NCBI GenBank assembly: GCA_002104945.1
Contig: MCFH01000041.1
Span: 326,001 to 390,000, forward strand
Direction: 5' to 3'
DNA length: 64,000 nt
Origin: Piromyces finnis
Lineage: Eukaryota; Neocallimastigomycota; Neocallimastigomycetes; Neocallimastigales; Neocallimastigaceae
In this document: positions 26,791 through 40,236 of the stretch, in pieces
Layout of the letters: the number at the start of each line of letters is the position of its first letter
Numbering within the stretch: position 1 is the first letter of the stretch
The notes under the pieces: generated by a model
Told to the model about the DNA's origin: nothing
Databases searched by the model: none
What the model saw: the letters and a program-made list of their open reading frames with translations, nothing else
Translations under genes and position numbers: made by a program

Positions 26791-29700
26791 ATGGAAATAA
26801 AAAATAATTATTTTAAAAAAACCTTGAAATCTTTTCAAGGATTTCTACGAAAACTAATAAACAATAAAATTTATTGTATTATAAATGTTATAATTATTAC
26901 ATTAAACATTATAGCCATGTCTGATGGAAAACATAATAAAAATTATGTTCCAAAAAATATAATTGAATATTTTTTACAATCAGATAATATATTTACAGTT
27001 TTTTTTATTATAGAAAGTTTTTTATCAATAGTAGCTGATGGACTTTATAAATCAGTAAAAAGTTTGTGGGGTTTATTTAATATTTTTATTTTTATATCAA
27101 GTATTTTAACACTTTGTGGTTTAACAAATTTATCACCATTACGACTATGGATCATATTGAAATATCTCTCACGTATACCATGTAAGTTTTTTTTTTTTTT
27201 TTTTTTCCTATTTTGAAATTGAATGAGTTTTGATTAGGAATTTACTAAATATTAATTTATTATATTATATTACATACATATTTTACATAAATAGTATTTA
27301 GCGACATCGAAATGATTTTAAAAGCACTAAAAAAGTCATTTAGTGTATTGAGGGATATTGCTGTATTTGCTATTTTTATTTTCATTTGTTCTGGAATTGT
27401 TGGTGTTTCTCTATGGGGTGGAAAATTTAAATATCGATGTATTAATAGTGAAAATGAATTTTATGATGAGGATTTAGTTTGTTCAATTAACCCAAAATCA
27501 GGTTATCAATGTCCTTACGGCTTCCAATGTACAAAAGTAGACCATAATCCAGCTTATAATACCATGGGATTTGATAATATATTACAAGCATGGTTAACAG
27601 TATTTCAAGTAAATAAAATAATTATATTTAATTTTTTTCAATTCTTTCAATATATTAATATAAAATAAAAACATTATATATAAAGTTTAATTAATTATTA
27701 TTACTAAAATTATTTTTATTTTATTTTATTTATTTTTATATGTCAATTCTTGAAATAAAGATATTAACAACAGAAGGCTGGAGTGGCATAATGGTAAATG
27801 GAATAAATAGTACTAATTCATGGTCAATTATTTATTTCTTAATAATAATTATGCTTGGTAATTGGTTATTATTGCAACTTATTGTCGCTACAGTAACATC
27901 AAATTTAGAAAAATCAATAGAAAATAATGACGTTGATGTAATTGACGAAAGTAATAGCAGCGATATTAAAACAATAACAGAAAGTAGTGAATGTTTAAAT
28001 AAAATAGATAAGCGGAATTCAATGACTGATAGTGAAAAAAGTGTAGTATTATACAATTCAGAAACTAACAATCCAACTATTCCGACAAACCAAACAGTAA
28101 TTGATTCTGATATAAGTGATGAACCAAGTATAAAAACAGTTTCTATTAATGAAATTTCAACCGACAATAATAATCAAGAAATCTTATATACCTCAAATAA
28201 TGCAATTAATAGTTCTATTAATGTTCAAAGCATCAAAAGTAAATCAGAAAAAAGTCAAAGAAAAGTGACAGGTATACGTTCAAGTTTAATAAGAATATTT
28301 AAAAGTATTAAATTTGAATATTTTATTTTATTTGTAACTGCAGTAGATGTAATTGCTTTATGTTCAAATCATAAGGAAGCATCATTAAAATTTTCTAAAA
28401 TAACTCAAACCATTAGTTTAATTTGTACAATAACTTTTGGTGTAGAAATGATATTAAAATTATATGCTTTTGGTATCAAAAAATATATTAGTTCATATTT
28501 CAATATATTTGATGGATTAATTACAATAGCATCCATTGTAGAATTAATTATGCCACATAATCAAGGAATGTTAGTACTAAGAGTTATAAGAGCAATGAGA
28601 ATCTTCAGAATTAGTAAATTTTCTAAAAGTCTAATTGATTTGGCTTTAGTTATAAATGAATCATCTAAACAATTATTATCTTTAGCTGTAATATGGGTTG
28701 TTTCAGTTATTATTTTTAGTGCTATATGTATGCAGATCTTTAGTAATGATATGAATTTTGATGATGGTATTCCAAGAGCTAATTTTGATTCAATGAGAAA
28801 TTCCATTTTATCTGTAATCCAACTCTATACCGTTGAAAATTGGAATGATATTGAAGTTAGTGTTGCTAGAAGCAAAAATAGAGCCTATATTCTTGTACTA
28901 ATTGTTATTATTATTATTGGAGCTTATGTATTGTCACAAATTTTAGTAGCTATTTTGCTTAGTGCTTTTACTGAAAAAATAAAACAAGATATGGAACAGC
29001 TTTTGAAACAATATGTTGGGAAACAAGCAAAGTTTACCATAAAAAGAGCATTTAATGATTTATTAGAAAATGTAAAAGAAAAAAACATTACATTTTATGG
29101 AGATAATGATGATAAATCATATAAAGCTAGTGAGAGTACAAATTTTTTAAAACGCGTAAAGCACTCTTTTATTGATGATAATGATAGTAAGGACCAAAAG
29201 AAAAAGCAAACAGCTCTTGGTAATGTTAAAAAAAATAATTCCGAGCCATCTTTAGTTGAGTTAAATAAAAACTCATCTAATAATATGCTAATTCGTACAT
29301 TAAATAATAAAAGAAGCATATCAAATGCTGATCTATTAAAAAATCTTTCCAAACTTAATACAGATAATAACAATTACCTTGATATGGATGCTGAAATTGC
29401 ATACAACAATATATCTTCAAATAGCAATAGTAATAATAGTAGTAAAGAAAATAGTATTGCTAGTAGTAATACAAAATATGATAAAGATTCTTGTAATTCT
29501 AGTCAACTTCATAGAAGAAATATTAACCAATTCTTTAATGATGACACCACTTCTTTGAATTCTTCTGAATATTCAAGTCCTGTTACTCCTAGTACACCAA
29601 ATACTTTAAGTAGTCCAAGTAGCCCAACAAGTCAGTACAGTGTTGAATACAAGAAAGAAAATATATTTAAACGTTACTATTGCATTTACAGAGAAACACG

Positions 29701-32700
29701 ATTTGTAAAATACGTCCAAGATTTGTCTAAAAATAAAATTTATTTAACATTTATATATTTCTTTATTATTTCCAGTTGCATTTGCCTTATATATGATACA
29801 CCTGTACAAAAAAATCAAGAATTATTAAATATCTTAAGATATCTTGACATATTTTTCTCTGCAGTATTTTTCATTGAATTAATTATTAATTTAATTGCTA
29901 AAGGTGCTATCGTTGAAAAGAAAGCCTACCTGAGAAGCTTTGTAAATTGGATTGATGTAATTGTTATCATAATATCTATTATGAGTGCATTTAAAATAGC
30001 AGATTCCGTACATGTTTTTCGTGTATTAAGAGTATTAAGATTATTCCGTTTAGTAAAATTGCATGAAGGAATGCGTATTGTATTTATGGCTATTTGGAAA
30101 ACAATTCCTTCATTAGCAACTGCATTGATTCCATATCTATTCTTTTTAATTATCACTTCTGCTATGGGTTTATCAATGTTTGTTGGTGAAGGTTGGCAAT
30201 GTAATGATGATTCTGTTAAGAATCATATGGAATGTACAGGTACCTTTTTTGTAGATAATGGTACTTCAACAATAAGTCAAGACAGAGTATGGGAAAGATA
30301 TGAATTATCTTATGATAATATTTTAGATAGTATTCAGACATCTATGGTTATTACTAATCAAGAAGGATGGCCAGATATTATGTATCGTTTTATAGACTCT
30401 GCAGGTATTGATCAACAACCAATAAGGGATAATCGACCTGGAACTTCAGTTTTCTATATACTTTCTGTATTAATTGGTAATTGGATCTTTTTAGCTGTAG
30501 TTACTGGTATTACTTTCGATAATATGAAGCGTAATCAAGAGATTTTAAAAGGTTTACACCATCTTACTGACGGACAAAAAAAATTATTAGATTATATTGC
30601 ATTAATTATTTCTTATAAGCCAAAACCACCACCAGGTACTAAAAAAAGAACGTCATATCAACAAAAACTTTATAACTTTTTTAAAAGCAATATGTATGAA
30701 TATATTGCTTTTGTTGTAGTTTCTATTAATATTATTATTATGGCTATAGCAAGATCAGATGCCACAAAAGCAGAAGATTATATACAAATAATATCAGAAT
30801 ATGTATTTACTGGTATATACATTGTGGAAGTCATTCTTTTAATGTATGCTTATAGACCCAAATACTTCTTTTTTAATTATTGGAATATATTAAATTTGAT
30901 AATTACTGTTTTTGCAATCGTTAGTATTGTATCTCAAGCCTTTTCTCAACCCAATTATCTATCTGTATTAAGATTACTTCGTATTATTCGTTTGGTCAAG
31001 TTTGCTAAAGGTTTAAAAGCGTTGGCGTCTGCAATTATTTTTAATTTTTATCAATTGATGAATGTAACATTCCTTATGTTTATAACTTGCTGCATTTTTG
31101 GTATTATTGGTATGCATTCCTTTGGTGATATTGATTATAATAAAGCAAAAGCATTAAACGAGCATATCAATTTCTCCACTTTTCCAAAAAGTTTATTAAC
31201 AGTATTTGTATTCTCGACAGGTGAGAATTGGCCTGTAGCAATGACAGATTGTAGTGGAAGAAATTTAGTTGGTTGTGATCCAAATGTTGAAAATTGTGGT
31301 GTCTTTTGGGCTCCAGTATATTTCCTTTTGTTAGAAATAATATTTAATTGGATTCTTTTGAACAGTTTCATTGCTATTACTGTGGATACATTCTTAAATG
31401 TATTAAATGATTTAGATGAAATTAATAGGATAGAAACGATAACAAATACATTCCGTCAAATATGGTTAAAATATGATTTGGAAGGAAAAGGTGTAATTGA
31501 ATTTAAAGATATGCTTCACATTTATAGAGACTTCCATATACCCAATAATTATTTATGGGGTAAAAAAAATTCAGGAAAACCAATAAAACCCAGTATTCAA
31601 AAATTATTTAGAAATGTAATTGTATATAACAATAAATGTACTTATGCTGACGCATTAATGAGTATATTAAATTCATGGGTTGGAGAACAGTTACCAGATG
31701 ATATAAAATTAAAATATTGGAGAAAAAGAAATTGGGATAGGGTATATCGTTCAAGTCGTAATAATCCAATGAATAATTCCTTGGTAATGCCAAGTAAGGA
31801 ATATTATAAAAACATTAGAAGTAAAAATCGTGAATTGGAAAGAAAGCATAGAAAAAGCGAACTTTCAAAGTATTCTTCATCTGTTCCAAATTTAAATTCG
31901 AATTCTGAGAGTTCAATATTTTCTTCAAAAAATTATAATAGAAGTGATACTAATTATCATGTAAGACCAAATTTAAGAAGATCTGGAATTCAAAAGGCCA
32001 AAACTACTTCTGATCATAAATACTATAAAAAATCTAAATTATCAGAGATGGAAATTGACATATCAAGTTTACCAATGAAATCGTATGAAGAAACAATGAG
32101 AAATATTCCAAAATATGATGTTCCATTAAGTACTTCATTTTTATCAAATAACAATAAAAGCTCTTTAGTAACCACCCCAACTAGTAGTTCGACACCAAAT
32201 AGTAATAATGATTCAGTAATATCATCTAAAGTATTAAATAAAGGAAAAAGTGTTGAACCTGAAACTATTATGAATATAAAATACCATAATTCCGAAAATG
32301 ATAGTGTTGATAATACCACAAACCAAAATCTTACTTGTAATAGACCTATGTTTAGACTTGATTCCTTTATTAGTATTAATAGTAATATTCAGAGTATTCA
32401 TCATGTTAGAAATGACAGTAGCATCACTACTGATACCAGCATTAATACGGATAGTGATATAAATATAACCAATAGTGTAAGTAAAGAAAATCCACTAATG
32501 GTTGAAGGAAATAACAACAAACTTGCCATAAGAATTAATTCATCTGACTCAAATGCCAGTAGTAGTAACCCACACATTGATATTACTTATGAAATAAATA
32601 AACAAATTCATTCAATTGTTAAAAATAAAAATAATGCAAGTAATAAAATATTTGAAAATAATAATATAAAAAATAATCAAAAAGTATATAGATCATCAGA

Positions 32701-32977
32701 CACTCATTCTTCCGTTGCCTTTGATGATCACTCTCTATATTCAAATTCAAGTGGACATAGAAAGCCTAAAAAATATACTAGAGTATCTAGTTCAATACGT
32801 AATATACTTAAACCTTATAAAAAAGAAGAATATAATGAAGATGATGATTTTGATGTTTCAAAAGACGTATTACAATTTTATGTTGTATATGCAATATATC
32901 GTCTCCAAATTAAATTTAAAAGATCAAGAAAAACTAAAAATGGAAACAAACTTGAAGTCGTAGTAAAAAAGAATTAA
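26791..32977 (+). CDS. Four-domain voltage-gated-type cation channel alpha subunit (channel A)
   Basis: Three exons (26791-27181, 27295-27608, 27761-32977) encode 1973 aa. Four repeats of six helices are visible. Pore selectivity positions read TTEGW (domain I, E240), VENW (II, E594), QEGWPD (III, E1103) and TGENWP (IV, E1390), an EEEE ring as in calcium-selective channels. S4 segments of domains II-IV have regular Arg/Lys spacing (e.g. RVIRAMRIFRISK, RVLRVLRLFRLVK, RLLRIIRLVK); domain I S4 is poor. The domain I pore loop carries paired cysteines. After IVS6 come an EF-hand-like segment (WLKYDLEGKGVIEFKD), a long Ser/Asn tail and a terminal IQ-like motif (VVYAIYRLQIKFKR). The family includes fungal Cch1, animal Cav and NALCN; placement among them needs a tree. 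The large third exon carries 88% of the coding sequence. A paralogue follows at 34218. Confidence 0.9.
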
Positions 32978-34217
32978 TTTCTTTTTTTTATTTTTATTTT
33001 TATTTTTATTTATTTATTTATATATATATATGTTTTTTTTTTTTTTTTAGTTAATTTAATTTAATTCTATAAGCTTGATATTTGATTATTTTATATTTAT
33101 TATTTATCTAAAACTATTTTATATATTAATCAATTATTAATATAATTAGATTAGTATTTTACAATCTTAATCTTCATCGTCTTTCTTTTTTTTTTTTTTT
33201 TTTTATTATCTTTTAAAAAAAATATAAAATAAAATTAAAAATAAATTATATATAGCAAATAATTATAGATTAAATCAATAAAATCTATAAAAAAAATACT
33301 TTAAAAAAATCTTTTTAAGAATACAATATGTCAAAGTGAGATAAAATATATAAAAACTAATAAGTTCACAAACAAATAAAGACAAAATATATAATTCTAT
33401 AAAATTAAGTATTTTAATCCAATCTAAAAGATGATTCTATTTCTAATAAATACTTCAATATTTAAAATAAGTTAAAATTGATATTTCTTTTTTAATTTTA
33501 TATTTTTCCTTTTAATTTTATTGTTAAAAAAAAAAAAAAAAAATTAATAATAATAATTATAACTATAATTATAGTATTTTTATATTCTTAAAAAAAATTA
33601 GAATATTTTTCAAGTGTTATAAATATATTTTAATCTAGTTTTTTTTTATATAAAGTAATAAATTGTTTGATCTTTTTTGATATTAACACAAAATTCCATT
33701 AGAAAAAAAAAAAAAAAGTTTTATTATGTTGAAGTTTAATAATTTAAAATACGATTAAGTTTTAAAATATATTTAATGTTTAAAAAGTAAAATAAACAAA
33801 TTTAACAAAATAAAGTATTAAAAATTCAAAAAATTTCTAATAGATTTATTTTTTTTTTTTGATTAGACAATAAAGGAATATTGATGTATATATTTTAGTT
33901 ATAGTAAATATAACTTTTTATTATTTTTTTAAAAAAAAAAAATATATTTTCAATATTTCAAAAAATTTATAATAATAATTAGAAAATAAAAAAAAAATAT
34001 TTATATCGACTTGTTAATTTTCAAAAGAAGATAATAGACTATTAAAATTTATATATTAATAGTAGAGTTATTACTTTATTATTAACTAAAATTTGGTCTA
34101 TAATCAAAAATAAAAAAAAAAATAAAATAAACGATATATTGTTTATTTTATAAAAAAACTTTTATGAGCTTTTTTTTTTCTTTTTTTTTTTTTTTATAAA
34201 AGATATATAAAGAAAAA
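32978..34217. other. Intergenic region between the two tandem channel genes
   Basis: About 1.2 kb of A/T homopolymers that contains the 3' end of channel A and the promoter of channel B. No duplicated copy of the upstream flank of channel A was recognised by eye, and no other gene is visible. Confidence 0.65.
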
Positions 34218-37200
34218 ATGGGTACTTTGAAAAAAACTTTTAATGGTATATCAAATTTTTGCTACAAAATTGTAGAAAGCAAATATTTTGTTGCTTTTTC
34301 AATTTTTATGATATTTTTAAATTTATTCATTATAACCAGTGAAGTATCAGATGGAAATGCCGATACTTTTTATGAGTATATAATTTCATCTGATCGAGTA
34401 TTCAGTATATACTTTATATTTGAAGCGGTTATATCCATTATAGCTTGCTTAAATTCTTGGAAACGCTTTAATAATTTTTGGACATATTTTGATGGATTAG
34501 TCATTGTTGTGAATATACTTTTCTTATGCAATCTTCCTAATTTTTCAGCAATCAGATTATGGAGTATATTTAAATATTTGCCAAGAATAAAATGTATCTT
34601 TTCTATTTTTTTTTTTTTTATTTTATATTTTGATCTTCCTTTATATAATTATAATGATATAATAGCTAATATATATTAATAATAATATTTTTTATTAAAT
34701 AATAAATACTTATTAAAAAAAAAATGAAATGCAATGAAAACAATAAAATAAAAAAAAAAAAAAAAATTATAACAGGGTTGCGAGGTATTAATACAATTTT
34801 TAGAGCCCTAAAAAAATCCATTCCCGTTATTAGAGATATTATTATTTTCGTAATATTTATGTTTATTTTTGCAGGTGTTCTTGGTGTTCACATGTACGGT
34901 GGTAAATTGAAATATAGATGTGTTAATGAATATGGAATAATGCTTGATGAGGAACAAATTTGTTCAACTACTCTGTCTTCAGGATATCAATGTCCGGATG
35001 GCTATACCTGTTTAAAAACTAAGGACAATCCATTTTATAATACTATAGGATTTGATAATATACTTACCTCATGCCTTACAATTTTCCAAGTATAATAACA
35101 TTAAATTATTATTTATACTTTAAAATTAAATATAACTATAATAGTATTATATAAAATAATTCTAAATTTAATATTTATATTTTATTTATATTATATACAT
35201 GATACTTCTTTTCAATAAATAAAATGAAAAAGATTATTACAATGGAAGGATGGAGTGATATTCTCTTTATGACATCAGACAGTTCATCATATTTTGGTGT
35301 TATTTTTTATTTAGTTATTATTATTCTTGGTAATTGGTTTATATTACAATTAATTGTTGCTGTTATATCAAATAATTTAATGGATGAAATTGATGAAGAA
35401 GAAGGTGATGATTCAGAGGATAATAACGATAACGTTAAAGAAATTGAATATAAAAACGACAAAGAAAATGAAGTAGCAATTGTAGTTAAAGAAAATAATA
35501 ATAATAATAAAAAAAAAAGAGCTTTATTTTAAAAATAGTAGATAAATTTATTAATTGTAAATTTATGCTAAGATTAAGAAGGTCAAAATTTGTTAATGCT
35601 CTACAGAAGATATTAAACAAAATAATGAATAATGATACATGGGATATGATTATGCTTTTTATTATCATAGCAGATACAATTTCAACATGTTTAATTACAA
35701 AGGATACCACTGTAGAAATGAGAAAAACTATATCAAAAATATCTGATATATGTACAATTATATTTACTGTAGAATTGATATGTAAATTAATTATGTTAAA
35801 TCCAAAAGGATATGTAAAACAGACATTTTTCAATGTAATGGATGGTACATTTACAATATTATCATTTTTAGATCAATTTGTAATCCCATCAGAACAAGGT
35901 TTTTTCATTTTCAGAATTTTAAGATCTTTAAGAGTTTTACGTGTCAGTAAATATTCAAAACAATTCCAATATTTGTTTGAAGTTATTAAAGATTCATCTT
36001 TACATTTATTAAGTTTGATTATTATTTGGTTAATGTCAGTAATTATATTTGCAACTTTTGGTTTTCAACTTTTTGCCGGTTCTATGAATGATTTTGAAGA
36101 AGGTGTTCCAGATGAAAATTTCGATAATATTGGAAATTCAATTCTATCTGTGATCCAACTTTTTACAATGGAAAATTGGAATAATATTGAAGTTTCGGTT
36201 GTTCATGCTAAAGGAATTATTTATGTATTAATTCCAATTATTATTGGTAAGGCATTTATTATTCTAAATATTATATAGAAAAAAAAAATTTTTTTTTTAT
36301 TATAAAATATAATATAATATAATATACTAAAATAAACAAAATATAATTATATTAATATATTCTAATTCATTTATTAATTCACTATTGTTAATTTTGTTAT
36401 AAATATATAAATAGCGATAATCGGATCTTTCTTCCTTTCAAATATTTTAGTTGCTATTATTATTGGTGCTTTTCAGGATAAAATCACAGATGATCAAAAA
36501 TCCACTGATAAATCAAAAGTACCTATTCAAACTTTAAAATTCCTAAAAAGTACTTTAGGAGGTTTTATAGATGTATCAAAAGAAGGTACAAGTAATTTTT
36601 CATTTTCGAGTAGAAAAAAAGTAGAAAATAGAAAATCAGAAATTGATTGTGGGGAAGTTGATAAATCACTTTCTTTGACAGACACTCCTAAATATAAAGA
36701 ACCAAGAGAATTAATGACAAAACAATCATCAGTATTATCTGAAAATCTTAGAATTATTGAAAATGAAATATCTAAAAGTCAAAATTTAGGATCAGATAAT
36801 AAAATTGATCAATTAAATAGTGAAAGAAGAAAAATTATGGAAAATTTAAGTAAAGAAGGAGGTATAAAGGGATTATACTATAAATACAGATTATCTAAAA
36901 TTGTTAAAATATTCCAAAAAATGACGGATAATGTGATATACAATATAGTTATTACTTTAATTATTATTTTTAGTTGTGTAATATTGTATTATGATATTCC
37001 AAGACGTGAGGTAAATAAGGATAAAGTTGTTGTTATACCATACAGCGAAAATACAGAAAACATTATATATAAGTTAAATGTAGCATTTGGTATTTTCTTT
37101 ATATTTGAATTCATTTTTCAAGCTATCGCTCAAGGATTAATTGTGGATTCAAATGCTTATCTGAGAGATCCATTGAATTGGATTGATTTGTTTGTAATTA

Positions 37201-39742
37201 TAATTTCTATTGTTGGGCTATTTGAGTTTGCTGAAAATTTATTAATTCTTAGAGTATTTAGATTGCTGAGAATTGTAAAATTGATTAAGTTAAGTCGCGA
37301 GTTGAGAATTGTTACATTAGCTATATGGAAGACAATTCCTTCGTTGATGACAGCTATAATTCCATTCATGTTTTATTTATTAATTGTTTCTGTTATTGGT
37401 TTATCTTTATATACTGGAAATGGATATACTTGTAATGATCCAAATCCAAATATAATATCAAAAAATGATTGTAATGGTGTTTTCTATAGTTCGGATTGGG
37501 ATAGAGAAATGGATAGATCGATGTGGGGATATTTTGTTGGTTATGATAACTTCTTTGATAGTTTACAAACATCTTTTGTATTATCAAACCAAGAAGGTTG
37601 GCCAGATATTATGTACTATTTTATGGGCTTTAATAGTACAAATGAGATAAGAGAACCTGGAATAAATAAATGGGTATCTATTTATTATATTTTATCAATT
37701 ATTGTTGGTAGTTGGATCTTTTTGGCCGTCGTTACTGGTATTGCATATGATAGTATAAAAAGAAATTCAGATATTTTAAAGGGAATTAATGTAAGTATTT
37801 TTATTGTGTGATTACAATTATTTTTTTAAAAAAAAACATAAAATATTTTAACCCTTTATATCTTTTTTTTTGTTCCTTTAAATATCTAGGATTTGAATAC
37901 TAATCAAAAAAGAATACATGAATATGTTTCATTATTAATTACAAAGAAACCTCAAAAACAAATGCCTAGTAGTCATAATAAATTACGTATAAGCTTGAGA
38001 AAATTTTTTGAATCATCATTATATGATAAAATAATATTTTTATTATTGTCTTAAATATTATGTTACTTTTATTGAATCATGATGACCAAACAGATATTGA
38101 AAGTAAAATTCAAAATGTTTCAGAATATGTATTTCTTGTCGTTTATACGATAGAAGTAGTGTTTTTAATTTATTCTTATGGACCAAAATATTTCTTTAAT
38201 GATAATTGGAGAAATCTTTGTTTAATAATTGTTGTAACATCATTTTTGAATATAATATTTAATGATTCACACTTTAATTCAAGTATTTTTGCAATCATAA
38301 GATTAATTAGAATATTCCGTTTAATAAAATTTGCTCGAGGTATAAGAGCATTAATTCAAGTAATAGCTACGAAATATAAACAACTATTAAACATTTTTAT
38401 AGTTAAGTATATGTATATCTATTTTAAAGAATAATATTATTTATTTTTAAAATGTATTTAATACAGATATAAAAGTTTATATTTGATATATATTAACTAT
38501 TAAAATATTATATATTTATATATAATATATATTTTCTACTATTTATATCTATAGTTAATGCTTATTGTTATGATTACATATGCTTTCCTTGGATGCTACT
38601 ATTTCGGAGATATCAATTTTGAAAATACTGATATATTAAATAAACATTTGAATTTCTCAACTTTCCCAAAAAGTTTATTATCTGTATTTATTTTTACAAC
38701 TGGTGAAAATTGGCCTATAGCTATGGCTGATTGTGTTGGTAGAACACTTAGATTCTGTACAGGTGGTGACAAAGAGAATTGTGGAAATTTATTTTCACCA
38801 TTTTACTTTATTTCTTTACAAATTATTATTAATTGGATTTTGTTAAATAGTTTTATTGCTATTATTGTTGATTCATTTGTTATGTTCCTTCAAGAACACG
38901 ACGAAATTAATCGTATGGAATTAATTAAAAAGAGTTTTTCAGATTCTTGGAATAATTTAGATGTAGGAAGAAAAGGTTTCCTGCAATTTAAAGATTTTGT
39001 AAAGATGTATGAAGAAATGAAGGTTCCAAAAGATTTTGAATGGAGTAGCAGAAAACTTAAATTCTTTAAAACAAAACCACCAATTTCATATTTATTTAAA
39101 AATTTAAAAGTCTATTATAATTATTGTACTTACACTGACGCATTATTCTGTATAACAAGTTTCTGGGTTAATGACGATTTACCATTAAATGTACGAAATA
39201 CTTTATGGGAATACAATGGATGGAATAAAATAATAAAAAAGAAATTATTTATTCAAGGTGAAAAAGTTACTTTTTCAAATAAAAATGGAGCGATACCTTT
39301 AAAAGAAATTAGTTTTGGAGCTGTATATGGAATATATTTATTACAGAAAAGGTATAAAAAAACTAAAAGTATTGATATGCTTTCAAATAAAGGTATGAAA
39401 AATTGTATTACTAATAAAGATAATTTTAGTAAAGAAGATATTACAGAAGGAGGTAAATGCAGGAGTGTTAAAAGTGCAATAATAGATGAAGACGAATTTG
39501 ATATTAATAACAATAAAGGAAATAATATTAATAGTAATGACATCATAAATTATAACAATAATGAAAATAATGGAAGTGTAGAAACCGTTGGAAGTGGGGA
39601 TGAATATTTTGATGCATTATCAAAAAGTAATATTAATATTAGTAAAAACCGTGAAAGCTTGAATGTTAAAGATATAAAAGCAAATAATATCAGAGTTAAT
39701 AGTTCTAATGAGAATCCAAAAATTGAAAATATCAATAATTGA
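34218..39742 (+). pseudogene. Four-domain cation channel (channel B), paralogue of channel A, with a one-base frameshift as sequenced
   Basis: Seven exons (34218-34593, 34776-35089, 35233-35472, 35520-36246, 36415-37790, 37890-38401, 38555-39742) would give about 1577 aa. Pore residues are again all Glu: TMEGW (35245), MENW (36171), QEGWPD (37593), TGENWP (38705). The first two introns sit where channel A has them, and exon 2 is 314 nt in both. Channel B has further introns after IIS5-S6, IIIS6 and IVS4 that channel A lacks. Exon 6 is 512 nt, one short of in-frame, and a stop appears at 38052-38054 inside domain IV S1; the frame resumes at once one base over, with conserved S1-S4. This is either an assembly or sequencing indel or a young inactivating mutation; everything else looks intact. 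The intron at 35473-35519 is unusually short and uncertain. The C-terminal tail has an EF-hand-like segment and an IQ-like motif. Confidence 0.85.
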
Positions 39743-39987
39743 TAAGTAATTGCAATACAAGTAATAATATTAAATGATAATACAATTAAAACCAATTTAA
39801 GCATTAACAATAAATACTAAAAATATTTACATTAATAATAATGCAATACAATTATTACAATAAGACTATAAATATTAATTTTAAAACTATATTAAATAAT
39901 AAATATAAGGTATCTTACTCTAGACCAAAAGTGATATTTTTTTTTTAATATTTTTTTCTTTATTAAATAAAAATAAATTTTCCTATT

Positions 39988-40019
<32 letters not shown>

Positions 40020-40236
40020 TCCTTTTTATCATATAATAAAAAGGGTAAAGAATATTTATTTTATTTGCTTTTTTTCTTATTTTCTTTAGATATTATGTAA
40101 ACTTAGACAACATATGTATTATTAACAAAAAAAAAAAAACAATATATAAATATAAAATAAAGATTTCATCACCTATTACAATTTAATTCATATTAATTAG
40201 TTTATTAAAATTTATTATGTTACATTTATTTTAAAA
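39743..40236. other. Convergent 3' flank between channel B and the deacetylase gene
   Basis: About 490 bp with long poly(T) tracts (around 39990-40020) between two converging genes. Nothing else is recognisable. Confidence 0.7.

Noticed and set aside
38048-38103. A 56-nt GT..AG intron (ending GAAAG) that would bypass the domain IV frameshift in channel B
   Set aside because: It keeps frame but deletes part of the conserved S1 helix and S1-S2 loop that align with channel A, so a one-base indel explains the data better.
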